Numbered from the stretch's first letter, positions 26,500 through 35,469 are shown. The stretch is 64,000 nt of DNA from an uncultured Bacilli bacterium (GCA_944332075.1 CALVJL010000002.1:1-64000); one strand, 5' to 3'. A program made the numbers and translations. Notes: generated from the sequence alone by a model not told the origin.

Positions 26500-27333
26500 A
26501 TGAAAAAATTAATGTTAATCGCTTTAGCAGCTGCATCAGTTGGAATTATGGCATCATGCTCGGTCAGTAATTCATTATCAAATGGTATTGTTGGCAATAC
26601 CCAATCGAATACATTGGATTTTAAACAAATCTATTCAATGTCAGCGATTTCTTCTATTTCGTTATTTGATAACGTCGGTTCAGTAAGAGGTATGAGAAAA
26701 GCTTTAACTGACGCGGATAAAAAAAGAATCATTCAAAACTTTGAGATGGTTGAAAAGTTAATCTCAAATAACGCTGTCGTTAGCGAAGAAAAACCTTCAA
26801 CTATCGCTGGTTACGAAACGATGTATGAAATAACAATTACTGATTTAGATAATACACAGGATGTATACACCTATCATTATAATGAAGTTGCTAGAGAGCA
26901 AGAACGCGATGAAGAAGAGATTTATATTGAAGGTATTGTTATCCACGATGATGTCACATATTCGCTAGTCGGTGAAAAAGAACTCGAAGGTAATGAAGTT
27001 GAAATGTCATTTAAAGTTTCTTTAGATCAAAATACTTTTGTAACTATCGAACAAGAAAGCGAAGATGGTGAAAACGGATTTGAATATGCGTTATTTGAAA
27101 ACGGCCGTAAAGTTTATGAAACAGAATTAGAATATGAAGTCGAACGCGGAAAAATTGAATATGAATTTGAAGAAAAATCAACTTCCGGAACTCGCGAATA
27201 TAAATTCGTTACAAAAAATGTGAATGGTCAAGTGTTTATTATCGCTGAAATTAAGGAAAACGGACAAACCACATACGCTAGATTCCATTTAACTACTGAT
27301 GAAAACGGAAATAGAGTTTATCAATTTGATTAA
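26500..27333 (+). CDS. lipoprotein paralogous to the anti-sigma outer domain, 277 aa
   Basis: The signal peptide has lipobox MASC (C20). The mature part is acidic and beta-rich and aligns over about 180 residues with the outer domain of the adjacent anti-sigma-like protein, so they share a fold and an ancestor. No known family was recognised. It is the probable target gene of the ECF sigma factor, given the shared upstream motif. It may bind the same ligand as the anti-sigma or compete with it, which is inference. Confidence 0.72.
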   Translation: MKKLMLIALAAASVGIMASCSVSNSLSNGIVGNTQSNTLDFKQIYSMSAISSISLFDNVGSVRGMRKALTDADKKRIIQNFEMVEKLISNNAVVSEEKPSTIAGYETMYEITITDLDNTQDVYTYHYNEVAREQERDEEEIYIEGIVIHDDVTYSLVGEKELEGNEVEMSFKVSLDQNTFVTIEQESEDGENGFEYALFENGRKVYETELEYEVERGKIEYEFEEKSTSGTREYKFVTKNVNGQVFIIAEIKENGQTTYARFHLTTDENGNRVYQFD

Positions 27334-27344
27334 TAAATATTCTT

Positions 27345-27374
27345 GGGCTTGCTTAGAAGCAAGCTCTTTTTTTT
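27345..27374 (+). terminator. terminator after the lipoprotein gene
   Basis: GGGCTTGCTT, AG, AAGCAAGCTC, then a T run. Confidence 0.85.
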
Positions 27375-27401
27375 GCTAAAAAAAATACTTATAATAATTT
27401 T

Positions 27402-28076
27402 ATGGAAACTTGGAACGAATTTTTTGATAAAGAAAGAGAATTGCCATATTATCAACAAATGCATGCAAAAGTCATGGAGGAATATAAAGATAGGGTAATC
27501 TATCCACCTTATCACGATATTTTGAATGCATTCAAATTGACTCCTCTAAAATCAGCAAACGTAATTATTATCGGACAAGATCCTTATCATGAAAAAGGCC
27601 AGGCGATGGGTTTAGCCTTTTCTGTTCCCAAAGATAAAGAATTGCCGCCTTCTTTAAAAAATATTTATCAAGAAATCGGTAATGAATATCATCAAGAAGT
27701 TAATCAGGACGGAGATTTGACTTATTTAGCTAAACAAGGGGTTTTATTACTCAATAGAACTTTGACTGTTAGAGAACATCAGGCAAATTCTCATCAAGAC
27801 TACGGCTATGATATTTTGTTAATGCATGTGATGGAAGTATTGAATAAAGAAGAATCTCCTAAGGTGTTTTTGCTTTGGGGAAGTTTTGCTATTTCTTTAA
27901 GAAAATATATTACTAATCCAAAGCATTTAATTTTAACATCTCCTCATCCAAGCCCGCTTTCGGCTTATCGGGGATTTTTTGGAAATAATCACTTTGTCAA
28001 AGCTAATGAATTTTTAAGAAAGAATAATTTGACTGAGATAAAGTGGATTAAGAAAGATTATTTAGCCGGTCAATAG
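27402..28076 (+). CDS. ung: uracil-DNA glycosylase, family 1, 224 aa
   Basis: Removes uracil from DNA in base-excision repair. The catalytic motif GQDPYH (58-63, D60) and the HPSPLSAYRGFFGNNHF motif (about 183-199) are intact, and length is normal. It is a single gene between terminators; the downstream terminator begins before its stop codon. Confidence 0.97.
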   Translation: METWNEFFDKERELPYYQQMHAKVMEEYKDRVIYPPYHDILNAFKLTPLKSANVIIIGQDPYHEKGQAMGLAFSVPKDKELPPSLKNIYQEIGNEYHQEVNQDGDLTYLAKQGVLLLNRTLTVREHQANSHQDYGYDILLMHVMEVLNKEESPKVFLLWGSFAISLRKYITNPKHLILTSPHPSPLSAYRGFFGNNHFVKANEFLRKNNLTEIKWIKKDYLAGQ

Positions 28077-28089
28077 ACCGGTTTTTTTT
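28066..28089 (+). terminator. terminator overlapping the ung stop
   Basis: CCGGTC, loop AATA, GACCGG, then eight T. The stop codon lies inside the hairpin. Confidence 0.88.
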
Positions 28090-28092
28090 ATT

Positions 28093-28148
28093 CATGAATA
28101 TTTATATTCATGTAAGAGGTTGCACGGAATAACAAAAATATTTAAAAT
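28093..28148 (+). promoter_or_regulatory. sensory hydrogenase operon promoter with upstream 20-bp palindrome
   Basis: CATGAATAT, TT, ATATTCATG is a perfect inverted repeat at 28093-28112. Seven bases later comes a promoter TTGCAC (28120-28125), 17 bp, TAAAAT (28143-28148). A site just upstream of -35 suits an activator. The regulator is not identified. Confidence 0.65.
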
Positions 28149-28174
28149 ATGATTAAAAGAAGAGGTAACAACAT

Positions 28175-28426
28175 ATGAAATTATTTGTTTGCGTGGGCTC
28201 ATCGTGCCATTTGAAAGGATCCCATGATGTTATTAAACGGCTTCAAGAATTGATCAAAGAATACCATGTTTATTATGACATTGAATTAGCGGCATCATTT
28301 TGCTTAGGACACTGCGCGGAAGGTGTTGCCATGATGGTTGATGATGAATTAATTTTAAATGCTAACAAAGATACGATTGATGATATTTTTATTAATCAAA
28401 TTTTGCCGCGTGTAAGAAAGGAGTAA
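28175..28426 (+). CDS. small thioredoxin-like [2Fe-2S] ferredoxin, 83 aa
   Basis: The four Cys positions CVGSSC (about 6-11) and CLGHC (about 43-47) match the thioredoxin-like [2Fe-2S] domain found in NuoE/HydC and in Trx-like ferredoxins. It is only the cluster domain, without the NuoE helical part. It probably carries electrons to or from the PAS-containing hydrogenase encoded 4 bp downstream. AGAGGTAAC precedes the ATG. Confidence 0.85.
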   Translation: MKLFVCVGSSCHLKGSHDVIKRLQELIKEYHVYYDIELAASFCLGHCAEGVAMMVDDELILNANKDTIDDIFINQILPRVRKE

Positions 28427-28430
28427 TATT

Positions 28431-30110
28431 ATGGATTTTTTACGTTTTGAAATAGATTCTTGTAAAGATTGTTACTCTTGCTTGCGTAATTGCCCAACCA
28501 AATCAATTAAGTTTATTAATAATAAAGCAGAAATTATTTATGATACTTGCGTTCTTTGCGGCCACTGCGTTAATGTTTGTCCTCAAAATGCTAAGCGCGT
28601 CATATCAGATGTTGAAAATGTTCGAGAATTAATAAAAAAATATCCAGGAAAAGTTGCTTTGAGCGTCGCTCCTTCTTTTATTTCTAATTTTCCAGTTAAA
28701 TCTTTTAAGTCTTTTAAAGATGTAGCTTTAAAAATGGGATTTGCTAAAGTTGAAGAAACAGCGATTGGAGCGTTTTATGTTACAAGAGAATATGAACGTT
28801 TAATTAGATCAAAAAAATATAAAACATTAATTACTACTTGCTGCCCAGCTGCAGTTAAGTATGTCTGTCAAAACTATCCTGATGCAGTTAAATATTTAGC
28901 ACCAGTTGTTTCTCCGATGGTCGCTCATGCGAAAATTATTAAACATGATAATGGTGATGACTTCCATGTAGTATTTGTTGGGCCTTGCATTGCGAAGAAA
29001 AAAGAAGCCTACGAATCAAAAGAAGTCGACTTTGCTTTGACTTTTGAAGAATTTGAAAAAATGCGGATAGAAGATAATTTAATTTTTCCTAATTTTGAAG
29101 ACTTAGAGGAAAGTGATAATCGCGCGCGTTTTTATCCAATTACTAGAGGAATAATCAAATCTTTTTCTCATGGTGATACACCTGAATTTGATTCAATTAC
29201 TGTCGACGGCGTTAGTGATATTATGGATGTTCTCGGAGATATTGAAGAATTAAATGATGTTTTTTTAGAGATGAATATGTGCCGCGGAGGTTGTATAAAC
29301 GGACCTTGTAAATTATCTAAAAATTCGGCGACAAAAGATAATACTGTCGTCAGAAATTATGTAAGAAAAGAACGCGGTGAAAAGTTTGTTGAAAAACCAT
29401 ATGATGATATAGATTTCTCATACGAATATAAGCCAATCAAAAATCCATTGAAAATTCCTAGTGAAGCAGAAATACAAAAGATTCTCAATCATATTTTCAT
29501 CTATAAAAAAGAAGATGAAATTAATTGTGGAGCGTGCGGATATAAAACTTGCCGCGACAAAGCCATAGCGGTTTATAACAATATCGCTGATGCTGAATTC
29601 TGTATGCCGTATTTAAAAAATCGCGCGGAATCAATTTCTAATGAAATTATTAAGCATACACCTAATGCGATTATTACAATTAATAAATATGGTGTGATTG
29701 TTGATGCTAATGAATCGGCATTCCAATTCTTAAAAACCGATAAACGCTGCGTCGGACATTTTTATCAAGAGTATGTCACTTTACCTGAGTTATTAGAGGC
29801 TTTAGAAAAAGGTGAAAATGTTAAGTCAGTAACCGTTTATCTCGATCAAACTCAGATGTATTGCGATGTTTCAATTACTGTTGTTAAAGAGCATGGATTA
29901 GCTTTCGCCATCTTTAAGGATAAAACAGAGGTTACATTGTCTGAAGAAAAAATGCGGGCTTTAAGAAACGAAATGGTAACTGTTACCGATTCCGTTATTA
30001 ATAAACAAATGATGGCAGTCCAAGAAATTGCTTCATTACTTGGTGAATCAACAGCAGAAGCTAAAGCCGCTTTAGTTAAATTCAAAAACAGTTTAAAGGA
30101 AGAAGAATAG
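28431..30110 (+). CDS. sensory-type [FeFe] hydrogenase with PAS domain (HydS-like), 559 aa
   Basis: In order, the protein has two [4Fe-4S] motifs (CYSCLRNC, CVLCGHCVNVC, about 11-55), an H-cluster domain with L1 TTCCPAAV (about 136), L2 GPCIAKKKEA (about 185) and L3 NMCRGGCINGPC (about 281), a CGACGYKTC Fe-S motif (about 365), a PAS domain (about 405-500) and a helical C-terminus. Loop sequences depart from the catalytic HydA at 33741 (TSCCPGW, MPCLAKK, MACPGGC), as expected for group C/D hydrogenases, which are thought to sense H2 or redox state. Neighbours are a small ferredoxin and a PP2C phosphatase, the known sensory arrangement in clostridia. Confidence 0.9.
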   Translation: MDFLRFEIDSCKDCYSCLRNCPTKSIKFINNKAEIIYDTCVLCGHCVNVCPQNAKRVISDVENVRELIKKYPGKVALSVAPSFISNFPVKSFKSFKDVALKMGFAKVEETAIGAFYVTREYERLIRSKKYKTLITTCCPAAVKYVCQNYPDAVKYLAPVVSPMVAHAKIIKHDNGDDFHVVFVGPCIAKKKEAYESKEVDFALTFEEFEKMRIEDNLIFPNFEDLEESDNRARFYPITRGIIKSFSHGDTPEFDSITVDGVSDIMDVLGDIEELNDVFLEMNMCRGGCINGPCKLSKNSATKDNTVVRNYVRKERGEKFVEKPYDDIDFSYEYKPIKNPLKIPSEAEIQKILNHIFIYKKEDEINCGACGYKTCRDKAIAVYNNIADAEFCMPYLKNRAESISNEIIKHTPNAIITINKYGVIVDANESAFQFLKTDKRCVGHFYQEYVTLPELLEALEKGENVKSVTVYLDQTQMYCDVSITVVKEHGLAFAIFKDKTEVTLSEEKMRALRNEMVTVTDSVINKQMMAVQEIASLLGESTAEAKAALVKFKNSLKEEE

Positions 30111-30111
30111 T

Positions 30112-31272
30112 ATGAAGTTCTTTATTGATGACGGGTATGTTTCCCTTAATCACGTCGGAGAAGAACTCTGCGGTGATAAGGTAGAAATCGTAAGAAAAGA
30201 AAACGGGACAACTATTGTTCTTGCTGATGGTTTAGGATCAGGTGTTAAAGCTAATATTTTGGCTACTTTGACTAGCAAACTTCTTTCCATTATGATTGCT
30301 TCAGGCGCGGATATTGAAGAATGCATTGCTTCGGTTATTTCTACTTTGCCAGTTTGTAAAGTTAGAAAAGTCGCTTATTCAACTTTTACGGTTATTCATA
30401 TCGACCATAATGGAAAGGGATATATTTTTGAATTTGATAATCCACCTCTGATTTATATTCGCGACGGGAAACTATACAATCTTCCACGCGAAAAGAAAAC
30501 TATCATGAATAAAAATGTCTATTGCTCAATTATTGACGGCAAAGAAAATGATACGATTGTCTTTTGCTCCGATGGTGCCCCGCATGCCGGAATTGGGAAA
30601 ACGATGAACCTTGGATGGTCGATTGAAGACATTGCTGATTATATTATAAAAAACTATAGAATAGATATGTCGGCTAGACAAATTGCGGCGATGGTTGGGG
30701 AAACTTGTAATGCTTTATATATGGGTGAGCCAGGTGATGATACGACAGTTGGGGCATTAAAATTAATAACCCCGCTTGCTGTTAATATCTTAGTTGGGCC
30801 CCCGGTTAACCCAGAAGATGATTATACGATGGCGGATAGCTTTATGAGAACCGAAGGATTAAAAGTTGTCTGCGGAGGAACGACTAGTAAAATTATCGCT
30901 CGTTATCTCCATGAGGATATTAAGACATCATTAAATTATTATTCGCCAGATGTTCCGCCAATCGCGGTCATCAAAGGTATTGATTTAGTAACAGAAGGTG
31001 TTATTACTTTAGGAAAAGTTTTAGATGTTACTCAGCATTATTTAGATATTAAAAGCGTTGATAGCAAGGCTTTGGATGAAAAAGATGGTGCGACATTGAT
31101 TGCAAATTTAATTTTAAAAAGAGCATCGCATGTCAATCTTTTTGTCGGTACAACACTTAATCCGGCACATAAGGATTTACCGATTGATTTATCGATGAAA
31201 ATGAAGATTGTTGAGAATTTAAAAAAGTGTTTAGAAGAATGCGGCAAGATTGTTACAATTCAATATCACTAA
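30112..31272 (+). CDS. SpoIIE/PP2C-type serine phosphatase of the sensory hydrogenase module, 386 aa
   Basis: The metal-binding motifs VLADGLGSGVKAN (about 37-49), FCSDGAPHAG (about 148-157) and GEPGDDTTVGALK (about 205-217) define a PP2C/SpoIIE phosphatase over residues 1-220. The remaining ~165 residues form a second domain found in the hydrogenase-linked family and not in SpoIIE itself. It starts 1 bp after the HydS gene. It probably converts the hydrogenase signal into protein dephosphorylation; the target is unknown and no kinase is encoded here. Confidence 0.88.
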   Translation: MKFFIDDGYVSLNHVGEELCGDKVEIVRKENGTTIVLADGLGSGVKANILATLTSKLLSIMIASGADIEECIASVISTLPVCKVRKVAYSTFTVIHIDHNGKGYIFEFDNPPLIYIRDGKLYNLPREKKTIMNKNVYCSIIDGKENDTIVFCSDGAPHAGIGKTMNLGWSIEDIADYIIKNYRIDMSARQIAAMVGETCNALYMGEPGDDTTVGALKLITPLAVNILVGPPVNPEDDYTMADSFMRTEGLKVVCGGTTSKIIARYLHEDIKTSLNYYSPDVPPIAVIKGIDLVTEGVITLGKVLDVTQHYLDIKSVDSKALDEKDGATLIANLILKRASHVNLFVGTTLNPAHKDLPIDLSMKMKIVENLKKCLEECGKIVTIQYH

Positions 31273-31304
31273 ATAATTGACATTTTTCTTACTTTGCCTA
31301 ATTT

Positions 31305-31336
31305 TTATTAAATGTTATACAAAAAATCTTTATAAT
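31305..31336 (+). promoter_or_regulatory. hydCBA promoter with possible Rex operator
   Basis: TATAAT (31331-31336) with TTAAAT 17 bp upstream. Overlapping the -35, TTATTAA, 4 bp, TATACAA (31305-31322) matches 11 of the 14 specified positions of the clostridial Rex consensus TTGTTAA-N4-TTAACAA. Rex is an NADH-responsive repressor of hydrogenase genes. The promoter is likely; the Rex site is tentative. Confidence 0.45.
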
Positions 31337-31361
31337 AGAAAATGCGTGTGGGAGGAAACAT

Positions 31362-31826
31362 ATGAAATCCAACAAAGAATTGTTTGCTGAACTCGATACT
31401 TTTATCGAAGAAAAGCATAATGATCCATCAGAACTGATTGCTATTTTGCATAAGGCACAGGGTTTGTTTGGATATCTTCCGATGAACGTTCAGCAGTTCA
31501 TCGCAGATAAATTAAAAATTAATGTATCAAGAGTTTATGGTGTAGTAACATTTTATTCGTTCTTTACCATGGTGCCAAAGGGGGATAATGTCATCAATAT
31601 TTGCTTAGGTACTGCTTGCTTCGTTAGAGGAGCAAATGATTTACTAGCAAGAGTCGAAGAAATTTTAAAAATTAAAAATGGTGAAACTACTCCGGATGGA
31701 AAATTTACTTTAACGACATTGCGCTGCGTTGGAGCGTGCGGATTAGCTCCAGTTATGCAGATTAATGATAAGACGTATGGTAATTTAAAAGTCGATGATA
31801 TCGACGGAATCTTATCGCAATATTAA
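31362..31826 (+). CDS. hydC: HydC, NuoE-like [2Fe-2S] subunit of bifurcating [FeFe] hydrogenase, 154 aa
   Basis: NuoE-type subunit with a helical N-terminus (LIAILHKAQGLFGYLP, VYGVVTFYSFF) and a thioredoxin-like [2Fe-2S] domain whose Cys residues lie in CLGTACF and RCVGACG. GGAGG lies 6 bp before the ATG. It is first in hydC-hydB-hydA, and in the trimer it passes electrons toward the flavin subunit. Its own promoter lies at 31308-31336. Confidence 0.93.
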   Translation: MKSNKELFAELDTFIEEKHNDPSELIAILHKAQGLFGYLPMNVQQFIADKLKINVSRVYGVVTFYSFFTMVPKGDNVINICLGTACFVRGANDLLARVEEILKIKNGETTPDGKFTLTTLRCVGACGLAPVMQINDKTYGNLKVDDIDGILSQY

Positions 31827-31836
31827 GGAGATGACT

Positions 31837-33729
31837 ATGAAGAAGATTAATTCACGTGAAGAATTGTTAGCTTTATATGAACAATATCAGTCACTTCTCG
31901 ATTTGAGAAAAGAAGAAAAAGATGTTAGTGAAAAGTATCATATTTCTGTTTGTGGAGGAACGGGTTGTACTTCCTCTAATTCTTTAGAAATTGTCGAAGA
32001 ATTAAAAAAATATGCGGAAGTTTACCATGTTGCTGACAAAGTTGAAATTTCTATTACTGGTTGCTTTGGCTTTTGTGAAAGAGGACCGATTGTTAAAATT
32101 TTCCCTGATCATACTTTCTATGTTAAAGTAACACCTCAAGATGCTGAAAAAATAATTAAACAACATATTGTTGAAGGTAAAGTCGTTGAAGAACTTCTCT
32201 ATAAAAACGAAAAAGGAGAAAAAGTTTCTAAACAAGATAACATCAATTTCTATAAAAAACAACACCGCATTGCTTTACGTAACTGCGGATTGATTAATCC
32301 AGAAGTTTTAGAAGAAACAATTGCGGTTAAAGGCTATCAAGCTCTAGCTAAAGTATTATATGAAATGACACCTGATGATGTTATTAAAGAAGTCTCTGAT
32401 TCGGGATTGCGCGGTAGAGGCGGAGCAGGTTTCCTCACCGGACAAAAATGGCGTTTTGCTAAGGCAGCTGTTTCCGATAAAAAATATATTATCTGTAATG
32501 CTGATGAAGGCGATCCAGGAGCTTTTATGGACCGTTCTATCTTAGAAGGTGATCCACATTCGGTTTTAGAATCAATGGCGATTGCTGGATACGCTATTGG
32601 AGCTGATGAAGGTGAAATCTATATCCGCGCGGAATATCCATTAGCGGTTCATCGCTTAGAAATCGCTATTCGCGAAGCTACTGAAGCAGGACTTTTAGGC
32701 GATCATATTTTAGGAACAAATTTCTCATTCCATATCAATATTAAATATGGTGCTGGTGCTTTCGTCTGCGGCGAAGAGACAGCATTGATTCATTCAATTG
32801 AAGGTAAAAGAGGAGAACCAACTTTAAAACCTCCTTTCCCAGCGACAAAAGGTCTTTTTGGAAAACCTACTAATGTTAATAACGTTGAAACCTGGGCAAA
32901 TATTCCAGTGATTATTCTTGATGGCGGAAAGAAATTTGCTGAATTAGGAACTGAAAAATCTAAAGGAACTAAAGTCTTTGCTCTTGCCGGAAAGATTAAT
33001 AATGTCGGGTTAGTTGAAGTCCCTATGGGAACCACGCTTAGAGAAATTATTTATGATATCGGCGGTGGAATTAAAAACGGAAAGAAATTTAAAGCCGTTC
33101 AAACCGGTGGACCATCAGGCGGTTGCTTAAGCGAAAAAGATCTCGATACCCCAATTGATTATGATAACCTTGTTGAAAAAGGTTCAATGATGGGTTCAGG
33201 AGGAATGATTGTTCTCGATGAAGATGACTGCATGGTTAATATTGCAAAATTCTATTTAGAATTCACGGTTGAAGAAAGCTGCGGTAAATGCACTCCATGC
33301 CGCGTTGGTAATAAGAGAATGTTAGAAATTTTAACTAAGATTACCGACGGCAACGGAACTGAGCAAGATTTAGTCGATTTACAAGAATTAGCCCATGTTA
33401 TTAAAGATTGCTCGTTATGCGCATTAGGTCAATCAGCACCGAACCCGGTTTTATCGACAATGCAAGGATTTATGGATGAATATATCGCTCACGTCAGAGA
33501 TAAAAAATGTCCAGCTGGGACTTGCAAAAATTTAGTTAATTACGAGATTATCGAAAAGAATTGTTTAGGATGCGGATTATGCGCGCGTAACTGCCCGGTC
33601 AACGCGATTTTCAAAACGGATAGACCAGCGAAGAATCCACGTCTTATGGCATATGAAATTGATGGAAGTAAATGCGTAAAATGCGGTACTTGCCTACATA
33701 AGTGCCCAGCTAAGGCCATCATCAAATAG
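31837..33729 (+). CDS. hydB: HydB, NuoF-like FMN/NADH subunit of bifurcating hydrogenase, 630 aa
   Basis: Domains in order are a thioredoxin-like [2Fe-2S] domain (CGGTGC, GCFGFC), NuoF core with NADH/FMN loops (RGRGGAGFLTGQKW; GAGAFVCGEETALI), a [4Fe-4S] motif SCGKCTPCRVG, and a C-terminal pair of [4Fe-4S] motifs (CLGCGLCARNC, CVKCGTCLHKC). This is the HydB layout of the electron-bifurcating HydABC complex, which couples NADH and reduced ferredoxin oxidation to H2 formation. I take the ATG at 31837, preceded by AAGGAG at 6-bp spacing, rather than an earlier in-frame start inside hydC. Confidence 0.94.
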   Translation: MKKINSREELLALYEQYQSLLDLRKEEKDVSEKYHISVCGGTGCTSSNSLEIVEELKKYAEVYHVADKVEISITGCFGFCERGPIVKIFPDHTFYVKVTPQDAEKIIKQHIVEGKVVEELLYKNEKGEKVSKQDNINFYKKQHRIALRNCGLINPEVLEETIAVKGYQALAKVLYEMTPDDVIKEVSDSGLRGRGGAGFLTGQKWRFAKAAVSDKKYIICNADEGDPGAFMDRSILEGDPHSVLESMAIAGYAIGADEGEIYIRAEYPLAVHRLEIAIREATEAGLLGDHILGTNFSFHINIKYGAGAFVCGEETALIHSIEGKRGEPTLKPPFPATKGLFGKPTNVNNVETWANIPVIILDGGKKFAELGTEKSKGTKVFALAGKINNVGLVEVPMGTTLREIIYDIGGGIKNGKKFKAVQTGGPSGGCLSEKDLDTPIDYDNLVEKGSMMGSGGMIVLDEDDCMVNIAKFYLEFTVEESCGKCTPCRVGNKRMLEILTKITDGNGTEQDLVDLQELAHVIKDCSLCALGQSAPNPVLSTMQGFMDEYIAHVRDKKCPAGTCKNLVNYEIIEKNCLGCGLCARNCPVNAIFKTDRPAKNPRLMAYEIDGSKCVKCGTCLHKCPAKAIIK

Positions 33730-33740
33730 GAGGGAAGAAA

Positions 33741-35465
33741 ATGTTAGTTAATATTAAAATCAACGGCAAAAATTATCAAGCAGATTCTTCTTTAACTATT
33801 TTGAAGGTCGCTAGACGTTATCATATTCATATTCCGACACTTTGCTATATGTTTCATGAGGAAACCAATCTTGAACATAAACCAGCTTCTTGCCGCGTTT
33901 GCGTAGTTGAAGTAAAAGGAAAAAGAAATCTTGTTCCTGCTTGTGCGACAACTGTTTATGAAGGCATGGAAGTAACTACTAATTCGATTAAATGTATTGA
34001 ATACCGTAAAAACATTGTTGAATTACTTTTATCTAATCACCCGAATGATTGCGTTTACTGCGCGAAAAATAATCGCTGCGAATTGCAGAGTTTAGCTGCT
34101 GAATTAGGTATTAGAAATGTTCATTACCACGGAGAACTATCACAGAAAAATGAATACAAAAATATTCGCGGATTGATGAAAAATCCGGCTAAATGTATCC
34201 TTTGTAATAGATGTACAGCAGTTTGCCGTGAAGTCCAATCAATTGAAGCTATCGTTCCAACGATGAGAGGATTTAAGACGGTTATCTCGTCTCCTAGTAA
34301 ATGTATTACTTGCGGTCAATGTATCCAAGTTTGTCCAACTGGTGCTTTGATCCAAGAGGATAATACTTTCCAAGTCGAAAAGCTATTAGCTGATCCAACC
34401 AAATTTGTCGTAGTTAATACTGCTCCGGCAGTCCGCGTTTCTTTAGGTGATGAATTTAATTATCCCGCTGGCGCGGATGTCACTAAAAAGATGGTTGCTT
34501 CTTTAAGAGAATTAGGCTTTGATAAAGTCTTTGATACCAACTTTGGTGCAGATTTAACTATTATGGAAGAAGCTACAGAATTTATTGAAAGATATAAGTC
34601 CGGTAAAAATCTTCCACTGATTACTTCTTGCTGCCCAGGATGGGTGAAGTTTATTGAATCATTCTACCCTGAATTACTCCATTTGCCTTCATCTTGCAAA
34701 TCGCCTACTGAAATGTTTGGTGCAATTGTTAAATCATACTATGCAGAAAAGAACCATCTCGATCCAAAGGATATCGTCGTTGTTTCATTAATGCCATGTT
34801 TAGCTAAGAAAAGAGAAGCGGCAAGAACTGAATTAAGTAATGACGGCTATCAAAATGTCGATATTGTCTTGACAGTTAAAGAATATGCTGATCTTCTTAA
34901 AAGAAGAGGTATTGATCTTAGAGAATTACCAGATGCGGACTTTGATCATCCATTAGGTGAATCTTCTGGTGCTGGAGATATTTTCGGTAATACTGGAGGT
35001 GTTATTGAAGCCGTAGCTAGAACTGCTTCTAAATGGTTATCAGGTGAAGTTAAAGATGTTAATTTCACACAGGTTAGAGGTTTATCAGGAGTTAGAGAAG
35101 CTTTAGTTAGAGTTTCTGATGATATTTCACTTTCTCTTTGCGTCTGCTCAGGATTAAAGGGAGCTAGAGATGTCTTAGAAAAAATTAAGAGAGGCGAAGC
35201 TCATTACGATGCCATTGAAATCATGGCTTGTCCTGGTGGCTGCGTTAATGGCGGAGGACAACCTATTAGACAAGATATGGAACAAATCAATGTTATTAGG
35301 GCTCGTCAAAAAGGTATCTACGATATCGATAAGAATAAATTAGTTAGAATTTCTTGCGATAATGAAGAAATTAAAGAGCTATATCATGATTATTTAATCG
35401 CTCCGGGTTCAGAAAAAGCTCACGAGTTATTACATACAGTATTCCACGATTCTTCAAAAGCATAA
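33741..35465 (+). CDS. hydA: HydA, catalytic [FeFe] hydrogenase subunit, 574 aa
   Basis: Domains in order are an N-terminal [2Fe-2S] ferredoxin (residues 1-80), a His-ligated [4Fe-4S] site (HPNDCVYCAKNNRCE), two [4Fe-4S] motifs (CILCNRCTAVC, CITCGQCIQVC), the H-cluster domain with TSCCPGW (about 296-302), MPCLAKK (about 351-357) and MACPGGCVNGGG (about 495-506), and a small-subunit C-terminus. All ligands of a catalytic enzyme are present. It evolves H2 during fermentation. The maturases HydEFG are not in this window. AGGAGG precedes the start. Confidence 0.96.
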   Translation: MLVNIKINGKNYQADSSLTILKVARRYHIHIPTLCYMFHEETNLEHKPASCRVCVVEVKGKRNLVPACATTVYEGMEVTTNSIKCIEYRKNIVELLLSNHPNDCVYCAKNNRCELQSLAAELGIRNVHYHGELSQKNEYKNIRGLMKNPAKCILCNRCTAVCREVQSIEAIVPTMRGFKTVISSPSKCITCGQCIQVCPTGALIQEDNTFQVEKLLADPTKFVVVNTAPAVRVSLGDEFNYPAGADVTKKMVASLRELGFDKVFDTNFGADLTIMEEATEFIERYKSGKNLPLITSCCPGWVKFIESFYPELLHLPSSCKSPTEMFGAIVKSYYAEKNHLDPKDIVVVSLMPCLAKKREAARTELSNDGYQNVDIVLTVKEYADLLKRRGIDLRELPDADFDHPLGESSGAGDIFGNTGGVIEAVARTASKWLSGEVKDVNFTQVRGLSGVREALVRVSDDISLSLCVCSGLKGARDVLEKIKRGEAHYDAIEIMACPGGCVNGGGQPIRQDMEQINVIRARQKGIYDIDKNKLVRISCDNEEIKELYHDYLIAPGSEKAHELLHTVFHDSSKA

Positions 35466-35469
35466 CAAA

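Noticed and set aside
28093-28112. Rex operator upstream of the sensory hydrogenase operon
   Set aside because: The palindrome lacks the TTGT...ACAA ends of Rex sites; a different regulator is more likely.
28431-30110. A second catalytic hydrogenase
   Set aside because: The PAS domain, altered H-cluster loops and the PP2C neighbour point to a sensory role. Some catalytic activity cannot be excluded.
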